Assembly (NCBI RefSeq): GCF_000282335.1
Contig: NZ_AKJM01000037.1
Span: forward strand, 1-64,000
DNA from: Pseudomonas sp. GM48
GTDB lineage: Bacteria > Pseudomonadota > Gammaproteobacteria > Pseudomonadales > Pseudomonadaceae
Reading direction: 5' to 3'
DNA length: 64,000 nt
Shown: one piece after another, positions 26,548 through 35,765 of the stretch
Layout: each line of letters starts with the position of its first letter
Position numbering within the stretch: position 1 is the first letter of the stretch
The notes under the pieces: generated by a model
The model's database searches: none
Told to the model about the DNA's origin: nothing
What the model saw: the letters and a program-made list of their open reading frames with translations, nothing else
Made by a program: the position numbers and the translations under genes

Positions 26548-27174
26548 TTACACCTTACGCCAGACACTCGCCAACCAAGGCTGCTGCTCCCGCGGCAGCC
26601 CTGCCGGCCGGTAGTAATGCTCAAGCTCCACAAACCCCGCCTCGGTCAGCAACTGCTGCCATGCCGCCAGGTCGTGATACGCCCCATAACGCGGTCCGTT
26701 CCAGCCTTCCTGATTCTCGCCACGGGGATTGGAACTGAACAACACCCCACCCGGTTTCAGCGTTCCCCACAACTGCTTCAGCACCCGTGGTAATTCCTGA
26801 CGCGGAACATGAAACAACACCGCATTGGCAAAAATCCCGTCGAAGCGCTCGGCCGGTAGATCGAGCTTCAGAAAGTCCTGCTGCCAGACCTCGCAACCAC
26901 TGTCCTCACGGGCCATCTGCGCGAATTTTTCCGAACCGTCGAGGCCAATCGCTGTGTGGCCCATACGGGTGAAGGTTTGCAGATCGCGGCCCGGCCCGCA
27001 GCCGAAATCGAGAATGTCAAAAGGCGCTTCGCCCTGAATATGCCGCAACAGGGCATCGATGTTCTGGCTGACATCGTGATCTCGCGTGCCTTCACGGAAA
27101 CTTTCGGCCACCGAGTTGTAGTGGCCCAGGGTTGTGGCGGTGATCTGTTCGAGGTCGTCGGGCGTCTGTTTCAT
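26548..27174 (-). CDS. Class I SAM-dependent methyltransferase
   Basis: A 208-residue Rossmann-fold methyltransferase: motif I ILDFGCGPGRDLQTF (~54-68), acidic end of beta-2 in AIGLDGSEKFAQMA, and motif IV-like FDGIFANAVLFHVPR. The Methyltransf_25/11 type acts on small molecules in most characterised members. The substrate is unknown and the neighbours (RND pump, small unknown gene) give no clue. Start ATG 27174 is preceded by acgaccatg..., with only a weak ribosome site. Confidence 0.85.
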   Translation of the reverse strand: MKQTPDDLEQITATTLGHYNSVAESFREGTRDHDVSQNIDALLRHIQGEAPFDILDFGCGPGRDLQTFTRMGHTAIGLDGSEKFAQMAREDSGCEVWQQDFLKLDLPAERFDGIFANAVLFHVPRQELPRVLKQLWGTLKPGGVLFSSNPRGENQEGWNGPRYGAYHDLAAWQQLLTEAGFVELEHYYRPAGLPREQQPWLASVWRKV

Positions 27175-27242
27175 GGTCGGCTACGCAAGCAAGTGGGATG
27201 TGCCGAATATACGCCATCAGGTATGGGGCTGCTTCGCAGCCA

Positions 27243-27334
27243 TTCGCGAGCAAGCCCGCTCCCACACTTAACCGCGTCGAACAAATGGCTTGTATTCGCC
27301 AGAAACCAAGTGTGGGAGCGGGCTTGCTCGCGAA
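27243..27334. repeat. REP pair, class A, arms reversed
   Basis: Two class A REPs facing outward, in the gap between two minus-strand genes. Confidence 0.9.
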
Positions 27335-27370
27335 AGCTGTATCACTGACAACGGATTACTAAAGTCTGAC

Positions 27371-27727
27371 TCAACTTTTTTTCATCCCCAAACATTCAAT
27401 GGAGTGATCCACCATCGCCTTGGCAATCTCCAGCAAATGCCAGATCGAAAACACCATCGCCCGGTCGGCACCCTTGAGATGGTCGCCGCACTGATAGGCC
27501 GTGACCGAGGCACAACGCAGCAGATCGGCGACATAGAGCTGGGTGTCTTCGAAACTCACGTCCTTGCTGACGTTGTAGAAGCGCAGTTCATCGGGTGGTG
27601 AGGGTTGATTGCCGGTCAGGTAAAAATCGATAGCGCGATATAGCGCTGATCGATCCCTGAGAGGGTCTTCAGTGCTGGTTTCGTTGTTGGCATTTTCGGG
27701 AGGTGGATCGGGTACGGACTTTTCCAT
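27371..27727 (-). CDS. Small conserved-type protein, DUF3077/DUF6124-like layout
   Basis: A 118-residue protein starting MEKSVPDPPPENANNETSTE, with aggagtttt six bases before the ATG. The pattern of a proline-rich polar head, a DPLRDRSALYRAIDFYL helix and a C-terminal helical pair (LYVADLLRCASVTAYQCGDHL ... LLEIAKAMVDHSIE) resembles the small Pseudomonas DUF6124/DUF3077 group, but the match is loose. No signal peptide or membrane segment. Function unknown. Confidence 0.6.
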   Translation of the reverse strand: MEKSVPDPPPENANNETSTEDPLRDRSALYRAIDFYLTGNQPSPPDELRFYNVSKDVSFEDTQLYVADLLRCASVTAYQCGDHLKGADRAMVFSIWHLLEIAKAMVDHSIECLGMKKS

Positions 27728-28095
27728 TGGTAAAACTCCTGGAATTAACTGGAGCCAACCGATATCGCGACTAAACGAATGGGGTGGCGGCTGCACGCAG
27801 GTTAGTCGACCGGTCTCCAGGCAACACCGGCGCACCCGAGGGTGCCCTGCGCACAGCCACCATAACTTTCAGGCAATGAAAACACCTGGAATGAGGTAGC
27901 GCTGTGCGCCTGGAAAGATCCGGGCGACTAAACCCGATCACTGATGAGCAGTGACGGACCGAGACTAGCCACGGAAAATGGCAGGCGCAAGCGAGCGAAA
28001 TGATCTAGGAAATGTCCTGCAAATGAAAGGGAACGAGCCTGCAAAACCGCTGATTTCCCTGTACGAAAACTTCCCTCCGAAGTCCAATGATGACC
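27728..28095. other. Gene-free stretch with possible structured RNA
   Basis: No convincing ORF on either strand. The stretch contains a long-range perfect stem (gcgcacagc at 27849-27857 with gctgtgcgc at 27901-27909) enclosing an imperfect ttcagg/cctggaa stem, then a cactg/cagtg hairpin near 27939-27953. It could be an RNA element or a remnant; see findings. Confidence 0.35.
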
Positions 28096-28245
28096 TGTGG
28101 CAAGGGAGCTTTTGTGGCGAGGGGGCTTGCCCCCGTTCGACTGCGCAGCAGTCGTAAAACCAGCGGCCTCGTTTTTTCTGACACACCTCATCGAATGGTT
28201 TTAGGGCCGCTTCGCGCCCCAACGGGGGCAAGCCCCCTCGCCACA
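28096..28245. repeat. REPIN, class B (long), with duplicated 5' edge
   Basis: tgtggcaagggagctttt is followed by a full tgtggcgagggggcttgccc arm; the complementary arm ends at 28245. It has the same duplicated-edge architecture as 19494-19601. Confidence 0.9.
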
Positions 28246-28264
28246 AAGAGTGTTCACAACATGC

Positions 28265-28909
28265 CTACCGCTTGTTGAGGCCCCGCGCCAACCGATCCCC
28301 ACCCAACTGAATCACCGCCACCAGCACCACCAGCAGCACAATCACCGTCAACATGATCTGGCTATCAAAGCGCTGATACCCGTACCGATACGCAATGTCC
28401 CCCAACCCCCCCGCACCAATCGCCCCGGCCATAGCCGACGAATTGATCATCGTCACCAGCGTGATCGTGAACCCGCCGACAATCCCGGGCAGCGCTTCAG
28501 GCAGCAACACATGCCAGACGATGTGCCAGCGCCGGCAGCCCATGGCTTGCGCCGCTTCGATCAAGCCGTGATCGACTTCGCGCAAGCTGACCTCGGCGAT
28601 GCGCGCAAAAAACGGGGTAGCGGCGATGGTCAGTGGCACTACGGCGGCCCACACGCCGTAGGTGGTGCCGACGATCAACCGGGTGAACGGAATCAGCGCC
28701 ACCATCAAAATCAGAAACGGAATCGAGCGAAACAGGTTCACGAACCCGCCCAGTGCGCGGTTCAGCGCCGGAGCTTCGTAGATGCCACCCTTGGAACTGG
28801 TGACCAGGATCACTGCCAGCGGAATGCCCGCCAACAGCGCGATCAACGACGACACACCGACCATTAAAAACGTGTCGATAAAACCCTGCAGCAAGCGATC
28901 AAACCACAT
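28265..28909 (-). CDS. metI: Methionine-type ABC transporter permease MetI
   Basis: A 214-residue permease with five hydrophobic segments and the EAA-type loop [20 protein letters not shown]. The C-terminal [21 protein letters not shown] is a MetI signature. ATG 28909 (MWFDRLLQG) lies inside the end of metN (11-bp overlap). With MetN and MetQ it imports methionine or a related sulfur compound; it is the promoter-distal gene of the sfnB-led operon. Confidence 0.93.
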   Translation of the reverse strand: MWFDRLLQGFIDTFLMVGVSSLIALLAGIPLAVILVTSSKGGIYEAPALNRALGGFVNLFRSIPFLILMVALIPFTRLIVGTTYGVWAAVVPLTIAATPFFARIAEVSLREVDHGLIEAAQAMGCRRWHIVWHVLLPEALPGIVGGFTITLVTMINSSAMAGAIGAGGLGDIAYRYGYQRFDSQIMLTVIVLLVVLVAVIQLGGDRLARGLNKR

Positions 28910-30020
28910 AACCCAGTACCTCCACCTGTTGCGCCCATTGGCCGGCGCGCTGACGCAATTCTTCGGCACCGAGGGCTGAGCCCGTCACCGCCAATAGCAG
29001 TTGCCCGAGCGCATGCCCCTGAATCCGTTCCACGCCGCCTTGCAACAGCCGCACGCGGCCACCGAGGGCGCTGAACAGTGCCGCCAGGTCCGGTTCGTCG
29101 TGCTGGCTGCCGGTGAACTGCAAGCGCAGGACCACGGCGGCGTCGGAGGCATTCGATTGCGCCAACAGACGGCTTTGCAGTTCTTCCGGCAATGCGTGTT
29201 GCAATGGCGCCAGCAACGTCTTACTGACCTCATGTTGTGGATTGCCGAAGACTTCCCACACCGGCCCCTGCTCGACGATGCGCCCGCGTTCGAGGACGAC
29301 TACGCGATCACAGATCTCTCGGATCACCGCCATCTCGTGGGTGATCAGCACAATGGTCAGGCCCAGGCGTTGATTGATCTCGCGCAGCAGGCCGAGAATC
29401 GATTGCGTGGTCTCCGGGTCCAGTGCCGAGGTGGCTTCGTCGCACAGCAGGATTTGCGGGTCATGCACCAGCGCCCGGGCAATGCCCACGCGCTGTTTCT
29501 GCCCACCAGACAACTGCGCGGGGTAAGCCTTGTGTTTGGCCTGCAAACCGACCAGTTCCAGCAGCTCGCGGACTTTTTGCTCGCGTTTCTCCTTCGGCAC
29601 GCCAGCGACTTTCAGCGGCAGCTCGACGTTCTGCCAAACAGTTTTGGCCGACATCAGGTTGAAGTGCTGGAAGATCATGCCGATGCGCCGACGCAAAGCC
29701 ACCAACCGGTCTTCGTCGAACTCGCCGATGTCGACCTGATCGATCAACACCCGACCGCTGCTCGGTTGTTCCAGGCGATTGATGGTGCGGATCAGCGACG
29801 ACTTGCCGGCGCCGCTGCGGCCGATGATGCCGAACACTTCGCCGCGCTGGATCGCCAGGTCGATGCCGTGCAACGCGGCCACCGGGCCTTGCTGGCCGTT
29901 GTAGGTTTTACCCAGGCCGATGAAGCGTACGTGGGCATGGTTCAGGTCGGGATGCAGCTCAGTGCGTTCAGCACTATGTGGCTCTGGAATCTCCAGTCGC
30001 CGTTGGATGGCGGCGGTCAT
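28899..30020 (-). CDS. metN: Methionine import ATP-binding protein MetN
   Basis: A 373-residue ABC ATPase. Walker [11 protein letters not shown]-loop FQHFNLM, signature LSGGQKQR, Walker [13 protein letters not shown] and switch ITHEMAVI are intact. The C-terminal ~90 residues form the NIL/ACT-like regulatory domain that lets methionine trans-inhibit transport in E. coli MetN. An unusual ~35-residue polar extension precedes the ATPase core. ATG 30020 lies 3 bp after the metQ stop; an upstream ATG at 30035 would overlap metQ. Confidence 0.92.
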   Translation of the reverse strand: MTAAIQRRLEIPEPHSAERTELHPDLNHAHVRFIGLGKTYNGQQGPVAALHGIDLAIQRGEVFGIIGRSGAGKSSLIRTINRLEQPSSGRVLIDQVDIGEFDEDRLVALRRRIGMIFQHFNLMSAKTVWQNVELPLKVAGVPKEKREQKVRELLELVGLQAKHKAYPAQLSGGQKQRVGIARALVHDPQILLCDEATSALDPETTQSILGLLREINQRLGLTIVLITHEMAVIREICDRVVVLERGRIVEQGPVWEVFGNPQHEVSKTLLAPLQHALPEELQSRLLAQSNASDAAVVLRLQFTGSQHDEPDLAALFSALGGRVRLLQGGVERIQGHALGQLLLAVTGSALGAEELRQRAGQWAQQVEVLGYVV

Positions 30021-30022
30021 GC

Positions 30023-30832
30023 TCAGCTTTCCCAACCGGCTTGATAGAGTTTGCCGTGGGCCTTATCCAGTGCGGCACGCACCGCGGGTGAGTGCTGGTA
30101 GATGTCGACGAACTTGATCAGGCGCGGGTCGGTTTTGCTCTTCGGCTGGATCACGAACTGGATCACGTATTCCTTGTGATCGAGGCCGTCGAACAGCAAC
30201 GCGGAGCCGGCGTCGAAGGTTTTCGACAAGCGAATGTAGGCCGGGTAGCCCTGTACCAGATCGGCATCGTCATAGGCGCGCACCAGTTGTACGGCTTCGA
30301 CCTGGAGAATCTTGATGTTCTTCGGATTGGTGACGATGTCTTCTTCGGTGGCCTTGTAGCCGACACCGGGCTTGAGGGTGATCAAGCCGGCCTTGGCCAG
30401 CAGTTGCAAGCCGCGACCACTGTTGATCGGGTCATTGGCGATGGCCACGCTGGCACCTTGCGGCAGTTCGTCGAAGCTTTTGTATTTCTTCGAGTAGAGG
30501 CCGACGTTGTTGATGATGCCCGGTGCGAACGGCACCAGGTCGAAACCCGAGGCAACTTTGGCGTTTTCCAGGAACGGGATGTGCTGGAAGTAGTTCACGT
30601 CGATGTCGCCGGCGGCGAGGCTGACGTTCGGCGCAATCCAGTCGCTGAACTCCACCAGCTCGACTTTCAGGCCTTGTTTTGAAGCCTCTTCGACGGCCGC
30701 TTCCAGGGGAATGGCGAAAGCGGCGGTGGTGCCGATTTTCAACGGCGCGTCGGCGGCGAAAACCGCAGAGCTGAACAGGCCGAAGGCCAGGGCCAGTGCT
30801 TTGACTGGGTGAGAGAGGTAGTACTTTTTCAT
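30023..30832 (-). CDS. metQ: MetQ/NlpA-family periplasmic binding protein
   Basis: A 269-residue binding protein with signal peptide ([17 protein letters not shown] then ADAPLKIG) and no lipobox. NlpA motifs [35 protein letters not shown] and [11 protein letters not shown] are present, but the last replaces the usual MINTNYA and the sequence is clearly divergent from the orphan at 18.6 kb. A changed pocket would fit a non-methionine organosulfur ligand, given the desulfurising enzymes in the same operon; that is inference. Confidence 0.88.
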   Translation of the reverse strand: MKKYYLSHPVKALALAFGLFSSAVFAADAPLKIGTTAAFAIPLEAAVEEASKQGLKVELVEFSDWIAPNVSLAAGDIDVNYFQHIPFLENAKVASGFDLVPFAPGIINNVGLYSKKYKSFDELPQGASVAIANDPINSGRGLQLLAKAGLITLKPGVGYKATEEDIVTNPKNIKILQVEAVQLVRAYDDADLVQGYPAYIRLSKTFDAGSALLFDGLDHKEYVIQFVIQPKSKTDPRLIKFVDIYQHSPAVRAALDKAHGKLYQAGWES

Positions 30833-30882
30833 AATGAGTTATCCAGTCAGTGCATTGATTTTTTGGTGTCTGGTGGGGCCTC

Positions 30883-30947
30883 TTCGCGAGCAAGCCCGCT
30901 CCCACATTTGGAACGCATTCCCCTGTGGGAGCGGGCTTGCTCGCGAA
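30883..30947. repeat. REP pair, class A, arms reversed
   Basis: A 65-bp pair inside the operon, between the LLM oxidoreductase and metQ; it ends 5 bp before the oxidoreductase stop. Likely to modulate the ratio of enzyme to transporter transcripts. Confidence 0.9.
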
Positions 30948-30951
30948 GCTT

Positions 30952-32304
30952 TTAGCGGCGGTAAGCCGAACCGGTATGTTGCTCAGGCAAAAACGCCCCT
31001 TCGCGAAACAGCTTTTGACGCAAGGTCCCGCTGTCATAAGCGGTCTTGTACGACCCACGGCGCTGCAACTCGGGAATCACCAGTTCAATGAAATCCTCAT
31101 AGCTTTCCGGGGTGACGATGCGGGTCAGGTTGAAGCCATCCAGCCCGGTTTCGGCGATCCACGATTCCAGCTCATCAGCCACCTGTTCAGGCGAGCCGAC
31201 CACGGTGATGTAGCGACCGCCAAGCGCGTGTTGTTCGAGCAATTTACGGCGGGTCCAGTCGTTGTTTTGCAGGTGTTTAGTGGCGGACTGAATAGCGTTG
31301 CTCTTCACGTACTGGATCGGCTCGTCAATTTCGTATTCGGAAAAGTCGATGCCGGTGGACGCCGAAAAATGCGCCACGCCCGCTTCGGCACTGGCGTAGC
31401 TCAGGTACTCGGCATGCTTGGCCCAGGCCAACTCCTCGGTGGCGCCAACGATCACGTTCAAGCCCATGAACACCTTGATGTCCTCGGGGTTGCGCCCGGC
31501 CTCGACGGCACTGGCACGGACCTTGTCCACCTGCGCCTTGGTCGATGCCTTGGTCTGGCCACTGATGAACACGCATTCGGCATGCCGCCCGGCGAACAGC
31601 AGCCCGCGATCCGAACTGCCAGCCTGGAACAGCACCGGTGTGCGCTGCGGCGACGGCTCGCAAAGGTGATAACCATCGACCTGATAGAACTCGCCCTTGT
31701 GCTCGACCTTGTGCACTTTCTCAGGCTGCGCGTAGATCCGCCGCTGCGGATCGTTCAGCACCGCACCGTTTTCCCAACTGCCTTCCCAGAGTTTGTAGAG
31801 CACCTCCAGGTATTCGTCGGCCTGGTCGTAGCGACGGTCATGCTCGACCTGTTCGCTCAGGCCCATGGCTTTGGCTGCACTGTCCAGGTAGCCGGTGACG
31901 ATGTTCCAGCCGACCCGCCCACGGCTCAGGTGATCCAGCGTCGACAGGCGTCGGGCGAACAGATACGGCGCTTCGTAGGTGAGGTTGGCGGTCAGGCCGA
32001 AACCGAGGTTTTTCGTCACCGCCGCCATGGCCGACACCAGCAGCAGCGGGTCGTTGACCGGCAATTGGATCGACTCTTTCAGCGGCACGTCCAGCGAGTT
32101 CTGGTAGACGTCGTAGACCCCGACGATGTCGGCGATGAACAGGCCGTCAAACAACCCGCGCTCCAGCAGCTGCGCCAGTTCGGTCCAGTATTCGAGGGTG
32201 TTGTAGCGGGTGGATGTGTCGCGCGGGTGCGTCCACAGACCGTGGTTGATGTGCCCGATGCAGTTCATGTTGAAGGCATTGAGCAGGATTTTCTTTTTAG
32301 CCAT
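30952..32304 (-). CDS. Flavin-dependent monooxygenase, NtaA/SnaA/DszA family (LLM)
   Basis: A 450-residue bacterial-luciferase-like oxygenase using FMNH2 from a separate reductase. Family motifs LSRGRVGWNIVTGYLDSAAK, RYDQADEYLEVLYKLWEGSW and LFQAGSSDRGLLFAGRHAECVF are complete. Members cleave C-S or C-N bonds (DszA: dibenzothiophene sulfone; others: sulfones and alkyl sulfonates). The ATG directly abuts the upstream SfnB stop. No flavin reductase is encoded in this operon. Probable role: release of sulfite from an imported organosulfur compound. Confidence 0.9.
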   Translation of the reverse strand: MAKKKILLNAFNMNCIGHINHGLWTHPRDTSTRYNTLEYWTELAQLLERGLFDGLFIADIVGVYDVYQNSLDVPLKESIQLPVNDPLLLVSAMAAVTKNLGFGLTANLTYEAPYLFARRLSTLDHLSRGRVGWNIVTGYLDSAAKAMGLSEQVEHDRRYDQADEYLEVLYKLWEGSWENGAVLNDPQRRIYAQPEKVHKVEHKGEFYQVDGYHLCEPSPQRTPVLFQAGSSDRGLLFAGRHAECVFISGQTKASTKAQVDKVRASAVEAGRNPEDIKVFMGLNVIVGATEELAWAKHAEYLSYASAEAGVAHFSASTGIDFSEYEIDEPIQYVKSNAIQSATKHLQNNDWTRRKLLEQHALGGRYITVVGSPEQVADELESWIAETGLDGFNLTRIVTPESYEDFIELVIPELQRRGSYKTAYDSGTLRQKLFREGAFLPEQHTGSAYRR

Positions 32305-33498
32305 CTAGATGGTCCCCCGCAGTGGCGGGTTTTCATCGTTGAGGTAGTAGTTGCCGACGGCGTGGTACTTCCAGCGCACCGGATCGTGCAGGGTGTGCAC
32401 CCGGGCGTTGCGCCAGTGACGGTCGAGTCCGTGTTCGGTCAAGGTCGCCTGACTGCCGGCCAGTTCGAACAGCGTGCTGCCGGCGGCCAGGGAAATTTCG
32501 GTGCTGAGGGCGCGGGCTTCGGCGACGGCAATCGACGCGGCCGCGACGCTCTCGGTGTGTGTGTCGGCCTGGGCCTTGTCGAGGTATTCACCGGCACGCT
32601 CCAGCAGTGCCTCGGCCGCGTGCAGGCGAATGCTCAGATGACCGAAGCTCTTGAGGGTCAGCGGATCGTCTGTAGCTTTTTCGTGAGTGGCGTCGATCCA
32701 CGGCCGGGTTTTCGTGCGCACGAAGTGCAGTGCATCTTCATACGCGGCGCGGGCGATGCCGGTGTCGATGGCGGCATGAAGAATCTGCGCCAGCGGACCG
32801 ACCGGGGTTGGGCGCTCGAAGGCGCTTTGAAACGCCACCACATCCTCGGCAGCGACGTACACGTCTTCGAACACCACCGAACCGCTGCCCGTGGTGCGCT
32901 GGCCGAAGCCGCTCCAGTCGTCGATCACCGTCAGGCCTTTACTGTTGCGCGGTACGAATACCAGTTGCTGTACGCCGTTTTCATCCACCACTGAAGTCGG
33001 AATGCGCTGGGCGTAAATCGCACCCGTGGCGTAGAACTTGCGGCCGTTGATGCGATAGCCACTGCCATCGCGAGTCAGGCTTGTGACGCGGTCGTGTGCG
33101 GTTTTGGTGCCCAGCTCGGCCAACGCATTGCCGAAGCGCTGGCCGGCCAGCACCTCGGCATAAAGACGTTGTTTCTGCTCGTGACTGCCGTTCACCCGCA
33201 GGACTTCCAGTGCATAAAAATGGTTCTGCGGAATTTGCCCCAGTGAACCGTCGGCCTGGGCGATCAGGGCGATGACCTTGGCCAGGGTGACGTTGGAAAC
33301 ACCGGCGCCGCCATATTCCTTTGGCACGCTGATGCCCCACAGGCCCGAGCGGGAAAACACTTCCAGTTCCGGGTGTGGCAAACGGCGTTCACGGTCGCGT
33401 GTGGCGCTGTCGCGTTTGAAATCTTCGGCCAGATCGCTGGCGACGATCAGGGCTTGCTCATCGCTGGTGATGACCGCGACGGGGTGAGAACTTGTCAT
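32305..33498 (-). CDS. sfnB: SfnB-family sulfur acquisition oxidoreductase (copy 2)
   Basis: A 397-residue acyl-CoA-dehydrogenase-fold flavoprotein related to SfnB and DszC. The typical core is seen as GLWGISVPKEYGGAGVSN, NGRKFYATGAIYAQ and DDWSGFGQRTTGSGSV, ending with the shared signature RHWRNARVHTLHDPVRWKY. SfnB is known from dimethyl-sulfone metabolism in P. putida; the exact reaction is not settled. The start follows ctggagaaacac. 38 bp separate it from the first copy. Confidence 0.88.
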   Translation of the reverse strand: MTSSHPVAVITSDEQALIVASDLAEDFKRDSATRDRERRLPHPELEVFSRSGLWGISVPKEYGGAGVSNVTLAKVIALIAQADGSLGQIPQNHFYALEVLRVNGSHEQKQRLYAEVLAGQRFGNALAELGTKTAHDRVTSLTRDGSGYRINGRKFYATGAIYAQRIPTSVVDENGVQQLVFVPRNSKGLTVIDDWSGFGQRTTGSGSVVFEDVYVAAEDVVAFQSAFERPTPVGPLAQILHAAIDTGIARAAYEDALHFVRTKTRPWIDATHEKATDDPLTLKSFGHLSIRLHAAEALLERAGEYLDKAQADTHTESVAAASIAVAEARALSTEISLAAGSTLFELAGSQATLTEHGLDRHWRNARVHTLHDPVRWKYHAVGNYYLNDENPPLRGTI

Positions 33499-33536
33499 GT
33501 GTTTCTCCAGAGCTCTGGTAAGAAGGGTTCTGGTCG

Positions 33537-34769
33537 TCAGATCCAGGAATGCCGAGCCGGCAGCGTGCCATTGAGGCGATAGGCGCCGACGGCGTAGTAC
33601 TTCCAGCGCACCGGGTCGTGCAGCGTGTGCACCCGGGCATTGCGCCAGTGGCGGTCGAGGTTGAATTCGGCGAGGGTCGCGCGGCTGCCGGCCAGTTCGA
33701 ACAGCTTTTCGCTGGCCAGCAACGAAATCTCGGTGGTCAGCACTTTGGCTTCGGCCACGGCAATCGAGGCGCGGGCGGCGGACTCGGCGGTGAGTGGTGC
33801 GGCGCTGACTTCATCGAGTACTTGCCCGGCCTTGCGCAACAATGCTTCGGCGGCGTGCAATTCGATTTTCAACTTGCCGATGTCGGCGATCACGTACAGG
33901 TCATCGCTGGCCCGTTCGACCTTGGCGTCGATCCATGGCCGGGCGCGTGTTTTCACGAAGTCGATGGCGTCGTCGATGGCGCCTCGGGCGATACCGGCGT
34001 CGATGGCTGCTTGAATCAGTTGCGAGACGGCACCCTGGATGTTCGGCGTGTCGTTGATCCGCCAGTTATCCACCACCAGTTCGGGATCGACCTGCACGTT
34101 GTTGAGCAAAATCGTGCCGCTGGCGGTGGTGCGCTGACCAAATCCGGACCAGTCATCGACAATGCGCAAACCCGGTGTGCCGCGCCGGATGAACGCCAGC
34201 ACTTGCTTGCCATCGTCATTCAATGCTTTGACTGCGACCCAGTGGGCGAACAGTGCACCGGTGGAATAGAACTTCTGGCCGTTGAGGACGCCGTCAGCAG
34301 TGATGCGTGCCTTCAGTTCCAGGGTGTTTCTGGTGCCGCGCTCAGGCCCGGCATTGCCGATGCGCCAGCCATCGAGGACGCTTTTGAACAGTTGTTTTTT
34401 CTGCACTTCGGTGGCGCTGCCGAGCACCAGGTTAAGAATGCCGAACTGGTTTTGCGGGATCTGTCCGAGTGCCGGGTCGGCTGCGGAAATGATCGCAAAG
34501 ACCTCGGCCAGGGTGACAAACGAAACCTGCGGACCACCGTGCTCGCGGGGGATGGAAATGCTGCCCAGGCCGCTGCGGGTGAACTGTTCTATTTCGGCCC
34601 ACGGCAGCTTGCGCTGCCGGTCGCGTTTGGCCGCTTGCAGGCGGGCGACTTGCGCCAGTTCGTGAGCCGCTTTGATGGCTTGAGCATCGTTGCGCAAGAC
34701 TTGTGCGGGCAACAACAGCGGGGCGATGTCCAGGTCACTCTGGACGATTGCATCTGCCAGACTGGACAT
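33537..34769 (-). CDS. sfnB: SfnB-family sulfur acquisition oxidoreductase (copy 1)
   Basis: A 410-residue paralogue of the next gene, sharing the same fold, SGLGSISIPREHGGPQVSF, NGQKFYSTGALFAHW, DDWSGFGQRTTASGTI and the C-terminal RHWRNARVHTLHDPVRWKY. The divergence is moderate, so the duplication is old and the copies may accept different substrates. It is the first gene of the operon sfnB-sfnB-LLM-metQNI, transcribed from the AT-rich region at 34.9 kb. Confidence 0.88.
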   Translation of the reverse strand: MSSLADAIVQSDLDIAPLLLPAQVLRNDAQAIKAAHELAQVARLQAAKRDRQRKLPWAEIEQFTRSGLGSISIPREHGGPQVSFVTLAEVFAIISAADPALGQIPQNQFGILNLVLGSATEVQKKQLFKSVLDGWRIGNAGPERGTRNTLELKARITADGVLNGQKFYSTGALFAHWVAVKALNDDGKQVLAFIRRGTPGLRIVDDWSGFGQRTTASGTILLNNVQVDPELVVDNWRINDTPNIQGAVSQLIQAAIDAGIARGAIDDAIDFVKTRARPWIDAKVERASDDLYVIADIGKLKIELHAAEALLRKAGQVLDEVSAAPLTAESAARASIAVAEAKVLTTEISLLASEKLFELAGSRATLAEFNLDRHWRNARVHTLHDPVRWKYYAVGAYRLNGTLPARHSWI

Positions 34770-35000
34770 CAGTGCCGCTCCTTGGCTGCACGCAATGCCC
34801 TGGCGATCTGCACTGGGGTGATTGTGTTCCGGACCATACCTACCTCACATCTCATGGAAAGCCGCGAATGGCGGCGAACGAAAACAAGAATGTCCGGTGG
34901 TCCGGTTTATATACCCTAAACGCGTATAAATAATTTATTAACTAACTTTTAGGAATATACATAGAAGGATGATTCCGCTGGTGTGCACCGACCCCTGTGT
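34770..35000 (-). promoter_or_regulatory. AT-rich promoter region of the sfnB operon
   Basis: 34905-34965 is strikingly AT-rich relative to its surroundings and holds imperfect inverted arms tataccctaaa and ttttaggaatata around a 26-base centre. I do not see a convincing sigma-54 -24/-12 element on the minus strand. Confidence 0.45.
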
Positions 35001-35765
35001 TCATTGCTTGCGGGATTCGGCAGCCTTGAGCACTTTTTTCGGGGGGACTTTCAGATAAGGATTGGCACAACCAATCTTCAACGTCCGGGCCGGCGCCCAG
35101 CGCGAATTGTTGCCCACCCGGTCGAGGATGCAGTAAGTCACTTCCAGCCGCAGGTCTTCGCCGGCTTCGAGGATGATGGCCGGCGGTATCCAGACCTGAA
35201 TCGGCTGACCCACATCAGCGGATTTGAGCCGCGGCAGGTCCATGCGCACATCGCCCCAGCGCAGGGTGATTTCGTCGTCGGCGGCCATGTTCAGGTAGGG
35301 CTCGATGGTCAAGGGAACACCGCGTTTGACCTGACTCGAATTGACCCCCTGACGGCGAATCGACTCGGGAATGCTCACCGGCGCCAGGCGCTGGTTTTCA
35401 TCGCCGCACAGCGCGGAGGGTTGACCGCCTGGACAATCGAGTTTGATTTGCACGTTGCGGCTGGCCGATACCGCCGGACCCCGGCCAACTTGCATGACCC
35501 GGTAGTGAATGCGCGAAGTGCCGTTGGCGACAAAACTTTCAGGTACCCGCAATTGCACCGGTTGGCCGACATCGCTGGCCGTCAGCACGCGGGAGGCCAC
35601 GTAGCAGTTGTCCCAGAACAGTTCGATCAGGTCGTTCTTGTCCATGGCGGGGTAGGGCGCTACCTCGATCAGCAGGTGAGCCGCGCAAGTAATGTTGATG
35701 CCGGTCTTGTTGGATTGTGCCAAGGTTGGGGCTACAAGCCCGGGTTTGTTCGAGGTGCTTTTCAT
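35001..35765 (-). CDS. Unknown protein with two tandem beta-rich repeats
   Basis: A 254-residue protein with no signal peptide or membrane helix. Two units of ~80 residues (33-110 and 153-232) align: both carry an IE-x-PY start, a D-x-I-x-L-x-W core, SDVGQPVQL / ADVGQPIQV, a VPESF / IPPAI strand pair, a Y-V/Y-C strand and a final SRNVQIKL / ARTLKIGC. Such repeats look like Ig-like sandwiches. Cysteines (C27, C54, C111, C120, C212, C233) might pair if exported. The tail is basic (VPPKKVLKAAESRKQ). Strong aaggag start at 35765. No family name can be given. Confidence 0.75.
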   Translation of the reverse strand: MKSTSNKPGLVAPTLAQSNKTGINITCAAHLLIEVAPYPAMDKNDLIELFWDNCYVASRVLTASDVGQPVQLRVPESFVANGTSRIHYRVMQVGRGPAVSASRNVQIKLDCPGGQPSALCGDENQRLAPVSIPESIRRQGVNSSQVKRGVPLTIEPYLNMAADDEITLRWGDVRMDLPRLKSADVGQPIQVWIPPAIILEAGEDLRLEVTYCILDRVGNNSRWAPARTLKIGCANPYLKVPPKKVLKAAESRKQ

